Source: MVRE01 sp015660965
Lineage (GTDB): Archaea > Halobacteriota > Methanomicrobia > Methanomicrobiales > Methanospirillaceae
Length of the DNA: 64,000 nt
Assembly: GCA_050015095.1 (NCBI GenBank)
Contig: JBEKCC010000002.1
Coordinates: 186,001-250,000 of the forward strand
Direction of reading: 5' to 3'
Positions 43,013 to 52,754 of this stretch are shown one piece after another. How positions within the stretch are numbered: the stretch's first letter is position 1; every line of letters begins with the position of its first letter. The position numbers and the translations under genes were made by a program. The notes beneath the pieces were generated by a model. It was given only the letters and a program-made list of their open reading frames with translations. It was not told the DNA's origin and made no database searches.

Positions 43013-45526
43013 TTACGATATTGTTCTAAATCTATATGCACTATGTGGAATTGAAATCTCAAACCGTGCACCTTTCCCAGGTTCGCCGGTTTCTTTTATT
43101 GAGAGTCCAGTAATAGAAAGAATTTCTCTGGAGAGAAACAAACCAAAACCGGTATTTTTGAAAAATTTGCGATTGAAAATATTCTCTTTTTCATTATAAG
43201 GAATTCCCCCTCCATCATCCTTACAGATTAATATCAGATTATCATTAGATTCTTTATAAGAGAATATAATCTTCGTAAGTTTTTTTCCATGTCTTAGTGC
43301 ATTTTCAATTAGGTTAAAAAAGACTCTTTCAAGCAGGGGATCTGCAAAGATTTCAAGTTTATCAAACTCTATGGAGACATCAACTGGACCCAATTTAATA
43401 GTTTTTATTGCATTCTCGATGATCTTTTTCACATCAAACCACTGAGGTGCATTGATACCAATATCTTGGTAATCCCTTGTGAATTCTATCTGTTGAGAAA
43501 TTATGTCGACCACAGTTTCTTCATTTTTAATGTATTCAAGCCGATCTTGATCGGTTGTTTCCATTTTAGACAGTTCTAATTGAACTTTAAGAGCAGTTAC
43601 TTGATTGAGAATATCGTGACGGGTGATACTCGAAAGGAGATGGAGTTTTTTGTATGCCAGTTGTAATGCCTCTTCTGCTTGTTTGACATCGGTTACATCA
43701 CGACCTACTGATTGGTATTCAACGACGTTTCCTTTCTCATCAAAAATTGCACGATCACTCCATCGTTGCCAACGTACCTGACCATTTGGCATGATTATGC
43801 GGTGTGTGACTTCAGCAACTGGGTGATCTTGCGTTAATGAAACAAAATGCTGTCGAACGATACTCTTATCTTGTTCGGGGATTTGCGGGTTAAATTTTTT
43901 CCCAATAATATCCTCTCGTTTTTTATTGAAATAGCGACAGTAAGCTTCGTTGACGAAGACATGTGTACCGTCAGGCAGGAACCGAGAAATAAATTCAGTT
44001 TGATCTTCCACAACATTCCGATACCGCTTTTCACTTTCTTGGAGGGCATCTTCAGCTTGTTTTTTATCAGTAATATCCTCTAGAGTTTCAACTGCGCCAA
44101 TGATCTCCCCATTTGAAGCTTTGATTAATGCTGCGGTGAATTTTAGCCATTTTCCTTTAATACCTTTTGCCGGGAAAAAATCGGTAGCTTCGTATCCACC
44201 CTCCACAAACTTCGATTTATTAAATTTTTCACCGTACCATTGAGGTATCTTATCAATCAACCCACCAATAAGGAGATCAGCGAGACAAGGTCTTTCGGTA
44301 TCATAAAAAGCACGCCATTGTTGATTTGTTCCGATAGCATCCTTAGACATGATACCACTGTATTTTTCCAATGCTTTATTCCAGAAAATGATTCTATGAT
44401 TTTGATCAATAACAAACTGCAAAATAGGGGAACCATCAATGATAGAATTTAACTGAGCCTCACTTTTTTGTAATTCTTTATGTGCGGTATCGAGAGATTC
44501 CAACATCTGATTTGATGTTTCTGCAAAACGCGTGAGTTCATCATTTCCTGAAATCGTAATGTGGGCTGAAAAATCTCCCTTTTTTGTAATATTTTCGAAA
44601 TCGGTACTGATTTTTTTTATACGTGAAAGTACCTCTTTATCCATTAAAAAAATAATAATTAGCCCAAAAAAGGCACCTACAGCTAATTGGATCCAGATGA
44701 AAGTAAGAACAGTGTTCTTTCCATTCTGATAGATATCTCGAGGAACCATCACCTGAAGCAGTAAGGCATCATTTCCATAAATATCTTTTAAGACCCTTTG
44801 ACCCTCGATTATATTGTCATTTATCGGATGTACATCAACAGATACATCTTTATTTTTAATTAGTGAGTCGCGGTCTTTGAGTGATAGTGATGATGATTCA
44901 AGTGGTGTGATAGAAAGAGAAGGCAGTGTGAGCAGTGCTAAACGCTTAATCTCTATTTCGTCCAGATACCGGCCCATGATCAACATTCCCACAGGAGGAC
45001 CTGTGAAATCGGTATGTAGGATTGGATACATAGTAATGATAACAGGACCTTCAGGAATATTGAGAAATCCGGATATTTTATTATTAATATTAGTATTACG
45101 AAGGGGGGAGTTTACATCAGCCAGTTCTTTAACTAGGCCAGTAGGAACAGGGGTCATTTCATTTTTTGTAGAATTATAACCTGCGCCATACAAAATTTTA
45201 CCTTCTGTATTGGTGATAATCACAAAATTGAGACGTAAGCTAGAATAAGTCGCAGTCCCAAGATTCAGTTTTATAAAATCACTTTTCTGTCCTTTGACAA
45301 ACGAATAGGTATCATCCCATGATCCCCAATCAGTAACAATAGAATTCAAATTAGAAATTTCATTGTTAACGTTATTGACGATGAGTACCGTATCTTCGGA
45401 AACATGGTCAGATTCGATTTTTTCATAACTTCTAAAAAGAATTGTTGATGAGAATAGAATTAAGACAATTAGAATGATAATGAACGCACCGATCAGACTG
45501 AATAATGTTTTTTCTCGAATGTCCAT
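43013..45526 (-). CDS. Membrane sensor histidine kinase: CHASE4-HAMP-PAS-PAS-kinase
   Basis: 837 residues: transmembrane helix (about 9-30), an extracellular CHASE4-like domain to about 275 (VTDWGSWDDTYSFV, PIGMLIMGRYLDEIEI-type segment), second helix (about 277-298), HAMP (SRIKKISTDFENITKKGDFSAHI), two PAS domains (SIIDGSPILQFVIDQNHRI; FISRFLPDGTHVFVNEAY) with a PAC segment, H-box SSITRHDILNQVT, N-box LIENALRHG, DDGGGIP and GFGLFLSREIL. It detects an outside ligand and autophosphorylates. It is a paralogue of the kinases at 17.1 and 30.6 kb. No response regulator is near. Confidence 0.92.
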   Translation of the reverse strand: MDIREKTLFSLIGAFIIILIVLILFSSTILFRSYEKIESDHVSEDTVLIVNNVNNEISNLNSIVTDWGSWDDTYSFVKGQKSDFIKLNLGTATYSSLRLNFVIITNTEGKILYGAGYNSTKNEMTPVPTGLVKELADVNSPLRNTNINNKISGFLNIPEGPVIITMYPILHTDFTGPPVGMLIMGRYLDEIEIKRLALLTLPSLSITPLESSSLSLKDRDSLIKNKDVSVDVHPINDNIIEGQRVLKDIYGNDALLLQVMVPRDIYQNGKNTVLTFIWIQLAVGAFFGLIIIFLMDKEVLSRIKKISTDFENITKKGDFSAHITISGNDELTRFAETSNQMLESLDTAHKELQKSEAQLNSIIDGSPILQFVIDQNHRIIFWNKALEKYSGIMSKDAIGTNQQWRAFYDTERPCLADLLIGGLIDKIPQWYGEKFNKSKFVEGGYEATDFFPAKGIKGKWLKFTAALIKASNGEIIGAVETLEDITDKKQAEDALQESEKRYRNVVEDQTEFISRFLPDGTHVFVNEAYCRYFNKKREDIIGKKFNPQIPEQDKSIVRQHFVSLTQDHPVAEVTHRIIMPNGQVRWQRWSDRAIFDEKGNVVEYQSVGRDVTDVKQAEEALQLAYKKLHLLSSITRHDILNQVTALKVQLELSKMETTDQDRLEYIKNEETVVDIISQQIEFTRDYQDIGINAPQWFDVKKIIENAIKTIKLGPVDVSIEFDKLEIFADPLLERVFFNLIENALRHGKKLTKIIFSYKESNDNLILICKDDGGGIPYNEKENIFNRKFFKNTGFGLFLSREILSITGLSIKETGEPGKGARFEISIPHSAYRFRTIS

Positions 45527-45834
45527 ATTCCCTCATTTCATGAAATGTTAAATGATACACTCCAGATCAACATTTTTTTAGACAATTATTAGTATGTGAA
45601 CAACCATTCAGACTGGAATCACCAATGATAGTAATTCACAACGCTTTATTTAAAGTATTTTACATTGTTATCTTTCAAGTATCCCATGAAAATTATTTGG
45701 AACCATTTTACTATTCTATGAGAATAGAATATAGGACTCGTCAATGAATTGAGAATCGAAAAAGGTTTCCTTATAGAACAGTTCACACATAAAACTATTA
45801 ATGAACAAAACCAATCTAGAAATAGTGAACTATT
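45527..45834. promoter_or_regulatory. Divergent control region with palindrome CTATTCT-ATG-AGAATAG
   Basis: 308 bases between the divergent histidine kinase and MarR genes. The palindrome at 45711-45727 has perfect seven-base arms and a three-base spacer, 108 bases upstream of the MarR start. It is a plausible operator for MarR. TTATTTAAAG near 45646 may be a promoter element for either side. No reading frame was found. Confidence 0.5.
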
Positions 45835-46272
45835 GTGGTTGACAATATCCGTGACAGAGTAGCCGAAGATCTGCTGGCGTTGTTACCTTTTTACCACAAA
45901 AATATAATCAAAATGGGACACGGTATTTCTGGATTACAAGCAGCTCAGTATCGTGTTCTCGGTGTTCTTACAAGAGATGGCACCCTCCCAATGTCAGAAA
46001 TCGGGAAGCGATTGTACATCTCAAAACCGTATATGACAACACTCGTAGATACGTTGATTTCGGCTAGGTATGTTGAACGACTTCCTGATTCAGAAGACCG
46101 TCGTGTAATTAAGATTGCAATTACGTCACTAGGGAAAAAACACTTAAAGGAAAGTAGTGCAATTTTTAAAAATAATTTGAACGACCTCCTTTCCAAACTC
46201 GATGAAAAAGATTTGATAGAACTCAACATATCGCTCGAAAAACTGAAACGCATCCTTAAAAAAATATCGTGA
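45835..46272 (+). CDS. MarR-family transcriptional regulator
   Basis: 145 residues from GTG 45835. The winged helix is seen in QAAQYRVLGVLTRDGTLPMSEIGKRLYISKPYMTTLVDTLISARYVERLPDSEDRRVIKIAITSLGKK (about residues 35-105), including the DxR wing motif. It probably represses the downstream ABC exporter genes and responds to a small molecule. It lies directly upstream of the ATPase gene, with the ATPase ribosome site inside its stop region. Confidence 0.9.
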   Translation: MVDNIRDRVAEDLLALLPFYHKNIIKMGHGISGLQAAQYRVLGVLTRDGTLPMSEIGKRLYISKPYMTTLVDTLISARYVERLPDSEDRRVIKIAITSLGKKHLKESSAIFKNNLNDLLSKLDEKDLIELNISLEKLKRILKKIS

Positions 46273-46280
46273 GATATAGA

Positions 46281-47390
46281 ATGGACATACCGGTGCAGAA
46301 TATTTCTACTGATAAATTCCTAGAAAAATCAGGACAAAAGTCTATCGAACGCGATACCGCCAAATCTGGAACTCCAGTCTGTATCACACCTTCTGGTGAA
46401 AGCATTATCAGAATTGATCATATAACAAAAATTTTTAAAGAAAAGAACCGCACTGTAACTGCCGTTGATGACATTTCACTTGATGTAAATAGAGGAGAAA
46501 TTTTCGGCCTATTGGGTCCCAACGGAGCTGGGAAAAGCACACTTATACGGATACTTACCACACTGCTTAGACCAACATCAGGTACCGCATGTGTTGATAC
46601 ATATGACATATCTAACGATCCGGAAAAAATCCGCAGTATTATCGGTGTATGTCCACAGAATAGTACTCTCGATGTTGAACTCACTGCATACGATAACCTC
46701 GAATTTTATGGAAAATTGGTAAATATTCCTGATAGTGCTCTTGATGACCGGATCTGGCAGCTTCTTGAAATGACCGAACTGGCAGATCGTGCCAACATGA
46801 AAGTCCAGACATTCTCCGGGGGAATGAGACGGAAACTTGAGATTGTACGTGCTTTCATTCATCATCCACTCATCCTATTTCTCGATGAACCGACAATTGG
46901 ACTCGACCCTGAGTCAAGGCGCGAAGTTTGGCAACAGATTTTAAAGTTGAATGAGGAAAAGACGACTATCATTCTGACTACACACTATATGGATGAGGCT
47001 GAAAAACTCTGTAATCGAATCGCATTTGTGGATAAAGGACGGCTCATCGCCCTGGATATTTTGGAGAATCTCAAACGATTAATACCTGCGGGTGACCTTA
47101 TCGAGATCGGTTTTGACATGATTGATGACAAGATCGTGACAGCAATCAGAGAGAACGACTTAATCAATTCAGTTCAAATAAAGGAACAGAAACTCATTAT
47201 TTCGGCAAAGAATGGGAGCAAAGTATTGCCCGCAATTGTTGCGATCTTTGAAAATTTCTCCCTCCCCATATTATCGATCTCAATACACTCGCCGTCATTG
47301 GAAGATGTTTTCATTTATCTCACCGGCAAAAAACTTGATGAGTCTAACAACGGAGAGAAACAGTCTGCGCTCAAGAGGCAATCGTTATGA
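46281..47390 (+). CDS. ABC transporter ATP-binding protein (multidrug/DrrA-like)
   Basis: 369 residues from ATG 46281, preceded by GTGAG; GTG 46269 is an alternative start. Walker A GPNGAGKST, signature QTFSGGMRRKLE, Walker B LILFLDEPTIGLDPESR and an H-loop TTHYMDEAEKLC identify an ABC ATPase of the DrrA/NodI export type. The C-terminal DUF4162-like domain runs from about 250. Its last codons overlap the permease start by four bases (ATGA). Likely exports drugs or lipids under MarR control. Confidence 0.93.
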   Translation: MDIPVQNISTDKFLEKSGQKSIERDTAKSGTPVCITPSGESIIRIDHITKIFKEKNRTVTAVDDISLDVNRGEIFGLLGPNGAGKSTLIRILTTLLRPTSGTACVDTYDISNDPEKIRSIIGVCPQNSTLDVELTAYDNLEFYGKLVNIPDSALDDRIWQLLEMTELADRANMKVQTFSGGMRRKLEIVRAFIHHPLILFLDEPTIGLDPESRREVWQQILKLNEEKTTIILTTHYMDEAEKLCNRIAFVDKGRLIALDILENLKRLIPAGDLIEIGFDMIDDKIVTAIRENDLINSVQIKEQKLIISAKNGSKVLPAIVAIFENFSLPILSISIHSPSLEDVFIYLTGKKLDESNNGEKQSALKRQSL

Positions 47391-48478
47391 TCCGGGGTGC
47401 GATAGCCATCTTCAAGCGGGATTTTAAAAAATTTTTAAGCAACCCGTTTGTTGTTGTAATGACCCTCTTGATGCCTGTTATGTATCTCGTAATTTTTGGC
47501 AATGCAATGGGTGGAACCATCAGTCATATCCCTATCGGTGTTGTTCAAGAAGGACCACCATATAATGAAACCCCTCTTTTTACCAATGCAGTGGTTGAAC
47601 TGAACCATATTACCCAGAAAGATCCTTATCCCAAACTGTTAGACGTCACGGTATACACAGACGAAACAATTGCCAAAGGTGCTCTATCAAAAGGTCAAAT
47701 ATCAGCAGTCGTAATCTTTCCATCTGAGGTATCCAATGACAATGCAGTTCGCCTTTATGTCGACAGTGCAGATTCTATTATTCCCCCTCTTGTCGAATCA
47801 GCGGTAAACGGTATCCTTGCCAAAATCGGGGCACATAATCCGGTGCAAGTCAATGAAATTTACGGTAATATCAAATACATCCAGTTCTTCGGTGTCGGGG
47901 TCATTATGATGGCAATTTTTACGTCCACTATGTTTGGAGGTGGGATCGCTCTCATAAAGGACCGGGAGGCAGGAATCCATGAGGGGTACCTGGTCACCCC
48001 AGTAAAGCGCACGAGCATCATCGCCGGAATCATTTCAAGCGGTACGGTTAGGGCATTTTTTGCGGGGGGCACTATCTTCCTGATTGATATTCTCATTACC
48101 GGTATTATCCTGAGGAGTGTGGAAGACCTGCTGTTGGTCCTTCTTGTGATCTTTATCGCATGTATTGGGGTTACCAGTCTTGTGGTATCCTTTGCATCAC
48201 GGTTTTCTGCCCAACAGGAATACGCTTCAACAGTAGCATTCCTCAACCTCATCCTGTTCATGACCTCGGGGGCTTTCTACCCGGTGATTGGTATGCCCGA
48301 TTGGTTGCGCTGGATAACCGTAATTAATCCCGAGTATTATGGGGTGCATGCACTTAGAGCTATTATCCTCCGAGGACAGGGGCTTGATGTCATTGGAATC
48401 GATCTTATTGCATTATTGATATTTTCCAGTGCAATGATCATCCTCGGTATCACTACGTACCGGAGGACACTTGAATGA
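47387..48478 (+). CDS. ABC-2 type transporter permease
   Basis: 363 residues with six membrane helices: one at 22-45, a large extracellular loop to about 165, then five between 170 and 355. The ABC-2 features GGGIALIKDREAGIHEGYLVTPVKR and SGAFYPVIGMPDWLRWITVINPEYY are clear. It is the membrane partner of the ATPase upstream and completes an MarR-ATPase-permease operon. Confidence 0.92.
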   Translation: MIRGAIAIFKRDFKKFLSNPFVVVMTLLMPVMYLVIFGNAMGGTISHIPIGVVQEGPPYNETPLFTNAVVELNHITQKDPYPKLLDVTVYTDETIAKGALSKGQISAVVIFPSEVSNDNAVRLYVDSADSIIPPLVESAVNGILAKIGAHNPVQVNEIYGNIKYIQFFGVGVIMMAIFTSTMFGGGIALIKDREAGIHEGYLVTPVKRTSIIAGIISSGTVRAFFAGGTIFLIDILITGIILRSVEDLLLVLLVIFIACIGVTSLVVSFASRFSAQQEYASTVAFLNLILFMTSGAFYPVIGMPDWLRWITVINPEYYGVHALRAIILRGQGLDVIGIDLIALLIFSSAMIILGITTYRRTLE

Positions 48479-48635
48479 AAAATTATCATAGGATTGAACA
48501 ATCGTAAATCCTTATTGAATGAAAACATACGAATAATGCGGTTTCCCTGATGGGATCTCCAGGGTCCCTTAATCATAATAACCACTCCTTTCTCAATACA
48601 TCGTATAATGACATCGGAGCACTGATAATGATACA

Positions 48636-49937
48636 ATGGAATCCTCTTTTTTATTTAAGCAGTTCAATATTTCCCAAAAAATTCTTCGAGCAATCGAAGA
48701 TTTGGGTTTCGAAGAGCCCACACCCATACAGACTCTCGCAATACCTCTTATCCTTAAAGGTAATGATGTAACCGGTCAGGCAAAAACTGGTACCGGAAAA
48801 ACTGCAGCGTTTGGTATCCCAGCACTTGAACGGATCGAACATCACGACCGAAAGACTCAGGTTATTATCCTCTCCCCAACACGTGAACTCGCAATCCAGA
48901 CTGCTGAAGAAATTGCACACCTTGCCAAATATTTTGAATATATCAAGGTTCTTCCCATCTACGGGGGGCAACCTATAGAACGACAATTACGAGCACTGAA
49001 ATCCGGCATACAAATTGTTGTCGGGACACCGGGGCGGGTACTCGACCATTTACGACGCGGATCACTCTTGTTGTCGCATGTGAAAATGGTCGTTCTCGAT
49101 GAAGCCGATCAAATGCTAGACATGGGCTTTATTGACGACATTGAAAAAATACTCGAAAAAACTCCGAAGGATCGGCAAACCATTCTTTTTTCCGCAACAC
49201 TTCCTAAACCGATATTAGCGATCTCAAAACGATTTCAAAAGGATCCTCAGTTCGTTGATATCCCCCATAAAGAACTGACAGTTCCTGAGGTGGAACAGCG
49301 GTATCTCGAAGTGCACAGCAGAGACAAATTCGATGTTCTTTGTCAGATCCTTGACCAGTATGACCCTCGACTCGTGTTGGTTTTTTGTAACACGAAACGA
49401 CGTGTGGATCAACTGACTCGTCGCCTTAAAACGCTGGGATATAATGTTGCGGGTATTCATGGAGATCTTAAACAGACGCAACGCGATCGCATTATGGCAC
49501 AGTTTCGGAAGGGTCATATTGACCTCCTTGTCGCTACCGATGTTGCAGCACGAGGAATTGATGTGGAGGACATTGATTTAGTCGTCAATCTAGACGTCCC
49601 CCAAGTTGCCGAGTATTACGTCCACCGCATTGGGAGGACAGCGCGGGCTGGTAAAAGTGGTCGTGCAATCACTTTTGTGGGTCCAGAGGACATTTATAAA
49701 ATGAGAGAAATCCAGCACATTGCAAACATTACGATAGCTCGTACTTCGCTCCCCAAAACGCGTGATGTCGCGGATTCAAAGATAAAAATTCTCACCGATA
49801 AAATCAAACAGAAGGTAGATTCCGGAAACCTTGAAAAACAGATAGAAACGATCGAACGAATGATGATAGATGATTATACTTCATTGGAAATCGCAGCAGC
49901 TCTATTAAAGATAAATCTTGAGATGGACACGTCATAG
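48636..49937 (+). CDS. DEAD-box RNA helicase
   Basis: 433 residues. All motifs are visible: Q motif GFEEPTPIQTLAIP, motif I AKTGTGKT, Ia PTRELAIQ, Ib TPGR, II VLDEAD, III SAT, IV LVFCNTK, V ATDVAARGID and VI HRIGRTARAG. The C-terminus is a short helical extension (IKQKVDSGNLEKQIETIERMM) as in small DEAD proteins of archaea. It probably remodels RNA duplexes in ribosome assembly or at low temperature. Confidence 0.95.
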   Translation: MESSFLFKQFNISQKILRAIEDLGFEEPTPIQTLAIPLILKGNDVTGQAKTGTGKTAAFGIPALERIEHHDRKTQVIILSPTRELAIQTAEEIAHLAKYFEYIKVLPIYGGQPIERQLRALKSGIQIVVGTPGRVLDHLRRGSLLLSHVKMVVLDEADQMLDMGFIDDIEKILEKTPKDRQTILFSATLPKPILAISKRFQKDPQFVDIPHKELTVPEVEQRYLEVHSRDKFDVLCQILDQYDPRLVLVFCNTKRRVDQLTRRLKTLGYNVAGIHGDLKQTQRDRIMAQFRKGHIDLLVATDVAARGIDVEDIDLVVNLDVPQVAEYYVHRIGRTARAGKSGRAITFVGPEDIYKMREIQHIANITIARTSLPKTRDVADSKIKILTDKIKQKVDSGNLEKQIETIERMMIDDYTSLEIAAALLKINLEMDTS

Positions 49938-50017
49938 GAAAAGAAAGATCAAAATAATTGTTTTTTCTCTATTTACGCTAAAAAAAGATATAACGGAATG
50001 ACCCCGTCATTTTTTGT

Positions 50018-50512
50018 CTAAACCTTTGCGCTGATATCAACCTTGCCAAAGGGCGTGTATGTTGTTGAACCGTTCAGCACGGCCCCGTTTTTGTAGATTT
50101 TAACAGTTAAAGCATGCTTTGAGGTACTGTCATCTTTCTTGAATGAAGCATACACCGTTCCAGTAGCATTCACAAGTTCATACATATGGTTCTGGGAACT
50201 TTGCACTTTATAGAGATTCGAATTAACTCCATACGTTCCTGAGAATCCACCGAGATATTCCACTGTTACGTAAACTCCTTTTAGAGGAACGGAAATTGGC
50301 GTGGGTTCTGGATTGAGTTGTGGAGTATTCTGTGCACTAAACGTTGTAGAGGTTCCAGGCTTCAAAGGTTGATTCGATGTTGATGATTGAGATCCCCCGC
50401 CACCCATCCATGACATGACTAAAACTGCTATGATGATGATTATGACAATTCCTGCAACGATAGCGAGCCATGGTATAGAGTCCAGGTCTCTATGCGATCT
50501 TCCTCTCTTCAT
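50018..50512 (-). CDS. Single-pass membrane protein with extracellular domain, unknown
   Basis: 164 residues: basic N-terminus KRGRSHRDLD, one hydrophobic helix (about residues 13-34), a Gly/Ser/Thr/Pro linker (35-75) and a small beta-rich domain (GVYVTVEYLGGFSGTYG, YELVNATGTVYASF, ALTVKIYKNGAVLNGS). The N-terminus does not fit a type IV pilin precursor well. I recognise no family. The linker suggests surface exposure. Confidence 0.65.
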   Translation of the reverse strand: MKRGRSHRDLDSIPWLAIVAGIVIIIIIAVLVMSWMGGGGSQSSTSNQPLKPGTSTTFSAQNTPQLNPEPTPISVPLKGVYVTVEYLGGFSGTYGVNSNLYKVQSSQNHMYELVNATGTVYASFKKDDSTSKHALTVKIYKNGAVLNGSTTYTPFGKVDISAKV

Positions 50513-50767
50513 TGTGTTTTCACTCTCCTTTAGGACTTATCTCATAATAGAAATCAATATTCCATGATTAAATTGTTGTCGAAGTAAATTGGTAATCAAA
50601 TATTTTGATGAGATTATTAAATCTCCATCAATGTCTACCGTCCTCCTGATTCAATAAGGTCTTCCTTTTCCTTTCTAATTTTAATTTTTTGTTCCATCTT
50701 AATTAGTTATAACAGAATAATTTTCAAATAGTTGCGATGGATATGATGTAATGAGGAGGATAATAAC

Positions 50768-50917
50768 ATGTGCTCTGGGGGCGGACCGATGAATTTAGAG
50801 ATAGGAGAACTCCAATGGATAAAGTATCGATGCAATAATTGTGGGAAAGTGTATAAAAGCACCAGTAAAAATTCGATTTGCCCAGACTGTAAATCTGAAA
50901 AAGTATTGCGGGTATAG
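50768..50917 (+). CDS. Small zinc-ribbon protein (49 aa)
   Basis: Starts MCSGGGPMNLEIGELQ after a strong GAGGAGG; carries CNNCG and CPDC (ribbon pairs near residues 22-25 and 39-42). It resembles the small rubredoxin/zinc-ribbon-type proteins of archaea, about the size of the RPB12/YdaT group, but the exact family is unknown. It lies 39 bases before a Trm5-like gene and may be co-transcribed. Confidence 0.75.
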   Translation: MCSGGGPMNLEIGELQWIKYRCNNCGKVYKSTSKNSICPDCKSEKVLRV

Positions 50918-50956
50918 AATATTTCAAGTCATTTACGGCCATAATAATTTCATAAA

Positions 50957-51799
50957 ATGGGATATGTTTTAAAAGATGTTTTAAAAGAATTCATTCCTGA
51001 AGGATTACTATCACACCTCTCCAATCACTTCGAAGTTATTGGTGATCTAGCAATTATTTCCATTCCCCCTCAGCTCGATAACTACAAAACAAGGATTGCC
51101 GAGACCATTATTACTCAACGAAAAAATATTTCTACCGTTCTCAACAAAATAACCAAAGTTTCAGGCCAGAAAAGAACTCCGCTTTATGAGATCCTTGCTG
51201 GAACAACAACGGTAACGTGCCACCGAGAATTTGGCTTTGTGTACAGGCTTGATATCAATACAACTTTTTTCTCCACTCACCTCGCTTATGAAAGAAAACG
51301 TATATTTGATCAGGTGCGGGTAGGAGAGTGCGTACTCGTCCCCTTCTGCGGCGTCGGACCTTTTGCTATTCCTCCTGCAGCAAAAGGTGCGAAGGTTGTT
51401 GCAATTGAACAAAACCCAGAGGCATTCGGGTGGCTTTCAAAGAACGTATCTCTTAACAGAGTGGATAAGCTGATTACCATCATCAATGGTGATGCATTTG
51501 ATACATCTATTCTGCCCCACCATGAATTTGTCCGTGCAATCATTCCTACACCGTATGGGATGGACACGATTCTTGACGTAATTAAACCCGTTATGATTGA
51601 AGATGGAATTATCCATTTCTATACTTTTAAAAAACGATACCAAATCCCGGAACTAATTAAAGAGTATGAAAGTAAGGGTTTTGAAGTAAAATTTTATCGA
51701 TCTTGCGGTAACGTTGCCCCAAATGTAAGCCGTTGGGTATTTGATTTAATAAAAAGAGGAAAACCTGAAAACTCGCAAAATAGAGAAATTAGTGATTAA
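50957..51799 (+). CDS. Trm5/Taw2-family tRNA methyltransferase or wyosine enzyme
   Basis: 280 residues. KVSGQKRTPLYEILAGTTTVTCHREFGFVYRLDINTTFFSTHLAYERKRI leads into SAM motif I CVLVPFCGVGPFAIPPA, VVAIEQNPEAFGWLSKNVSLN and VRAIIPTPYGMDTIL. This is the Trm5 (tRNA m1G37) family. The usual NLP-type motif is replaced by IIPTPYG, so the target could differ; Taw2 (wyosine aminocarboxypropyl transferase) shares the fold. Its length is short for aTrm5b. Confidence 0.82.
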   Translation: MGYVLKDVLKEFIPEGLLSHLSNHFEVIGDLAIISIPPQLDNYKTRIAETIITQRKNISTVLNKITKVSGQKRTPLYEILAGTTTVTCHREFGFVYRLDINTTFFSTHLAYERKRIFDQVRVGECVLVPFCGVGPFAIPPAAKGAKVVAIEQNPEAFGWLSKNVSLNRVDKLITIINGDAFDTSILPHHEFVRAIIPTPYGMDTILDVIKPVMIEDGIIHFYTFKKRYQIPELIKEYESKGFEVKFYRSCGNVAPNVSRWVFDLIKRGKPENSQNREISD

Positions 51800-51813
51800 A
51801 ATTTTTATTTAGG

Positions 51814-52671
51814 TCAGTCCTGTATTTTGATAAATGTTCCATCCTGGTACTCACGGAACGCTTGAGTTAGCTCAGCTTGGGTGTTCATAACTATCGGACC
51901 ACCCCATGCAACAGGTTCACCGATAGGTTTTCCTGAAAAGAAAAGAAACCGTAGTGGATATTTATTGGGACGAATTTGGACGTTTGTTCCATCACCGAAC
52001 AGTGCCAATTCGTGATTGTGCAGATATTGATTGGAATTTGGTTCAAACTCCCCTTCGCCATTGATAACATATGTAAATACGGTATAGCCATTCTTAACGG
52101 GATGAGAAAATGTCACACCCTCTTCAATTGTAATATCAAAATATTCAGGATCTGCAATAATGTCGTGGACAGGACCTACAATACTATTGATTGACCCACA
52201 GATAATCTTCCCAGTAACACCTTCAGATATTTCAATTGTGGGAATTTGTTCATGTTTGATTTCCTGATATCTTGGATCCATCATCTTATTCACTCTAGGT
52301 AAGTTCACCCAAAGTTGGAATCCTCCCATCCGTCCTTTTACCGGTTTCGGCATTTCTTGGTGAATGATCCCAGATCCTGCAGTCATCCATTGAACGTCTC
52401 CAGCACCAACAATACCAGCATTTCCCATGCTATCGCAGTGCTCCACTTTACCTTCAAACATATAGGTCACTGTTTCGATTCCCCGATGTGGATGCCAAGG
52501 AAAACCAGGTAAATAATCTTCTGGCCGATCTGCACGGAAATCATCGAGCATCAAGAACGGATCGAAATTTGGCACCTCATAGTAACCAAAAGCCCGGTGT
52601 AATCTTACACCAGCGCCCTCAATAGTTTCTTTTGCTTTTAAAATCTTCACAACTTTTCGAATCGCTGACAT
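51814..52671 (-). CDS. Pirin family protein
   Basis: 285 residues from ATG 52671, chosen because the pirin N-terminus RKVVKILKAKETIEGAGVRLHR follows at once; the ATG at 52764 would add 31 unmatched residues and overlap the upstream gene. Cupin motifs: FPWHPHRGIETVTYMFEGKVEHCDSMGN and VQWMTAGSGIIHQEMP contain the metal-binding His/His/His/Glu set. The C-terminal part LFFSGKPIGEPVAWGGPIVMN is typical. Pirins are metal-dependent; some act as quercetinase, others as regulators. The role in archaea is unknown. Confidence 0.92.
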   Translation of the reverse strand: MSAIRKVVKILKAKETIEGAGVRLHRAFGYYEVPNFDPFLMLDDFRADRPEDYLPGFPWHPHRGIETVTYMFEGKVEHCDSMGNAGIVGAGDVQWMTAGSGIIHQEMPKPVKGRMGGFQLWVNLPRVNKMMDPRYQEIKHEQIPTIEISEGVTGKIICGSINSIVGPVHDIIADPEYFDITIEEGVTFSHPVKNGYTVFTYVINGEGEFEPNSNQYLHNHELALFGDGTNVQIRPNKYPLRFLFFSGKPIGEPVAWGGPIVMNTQAELTQAFREYQDGTFIKIQD

Positions 52672-52754
52672 ATGTGCTATCACAGGGAGATAAACGCTAA
52701 CAGCATTAAGATGTTGGTCATGACCGAATAACACTACAGTTTTACTCAGGAAGT

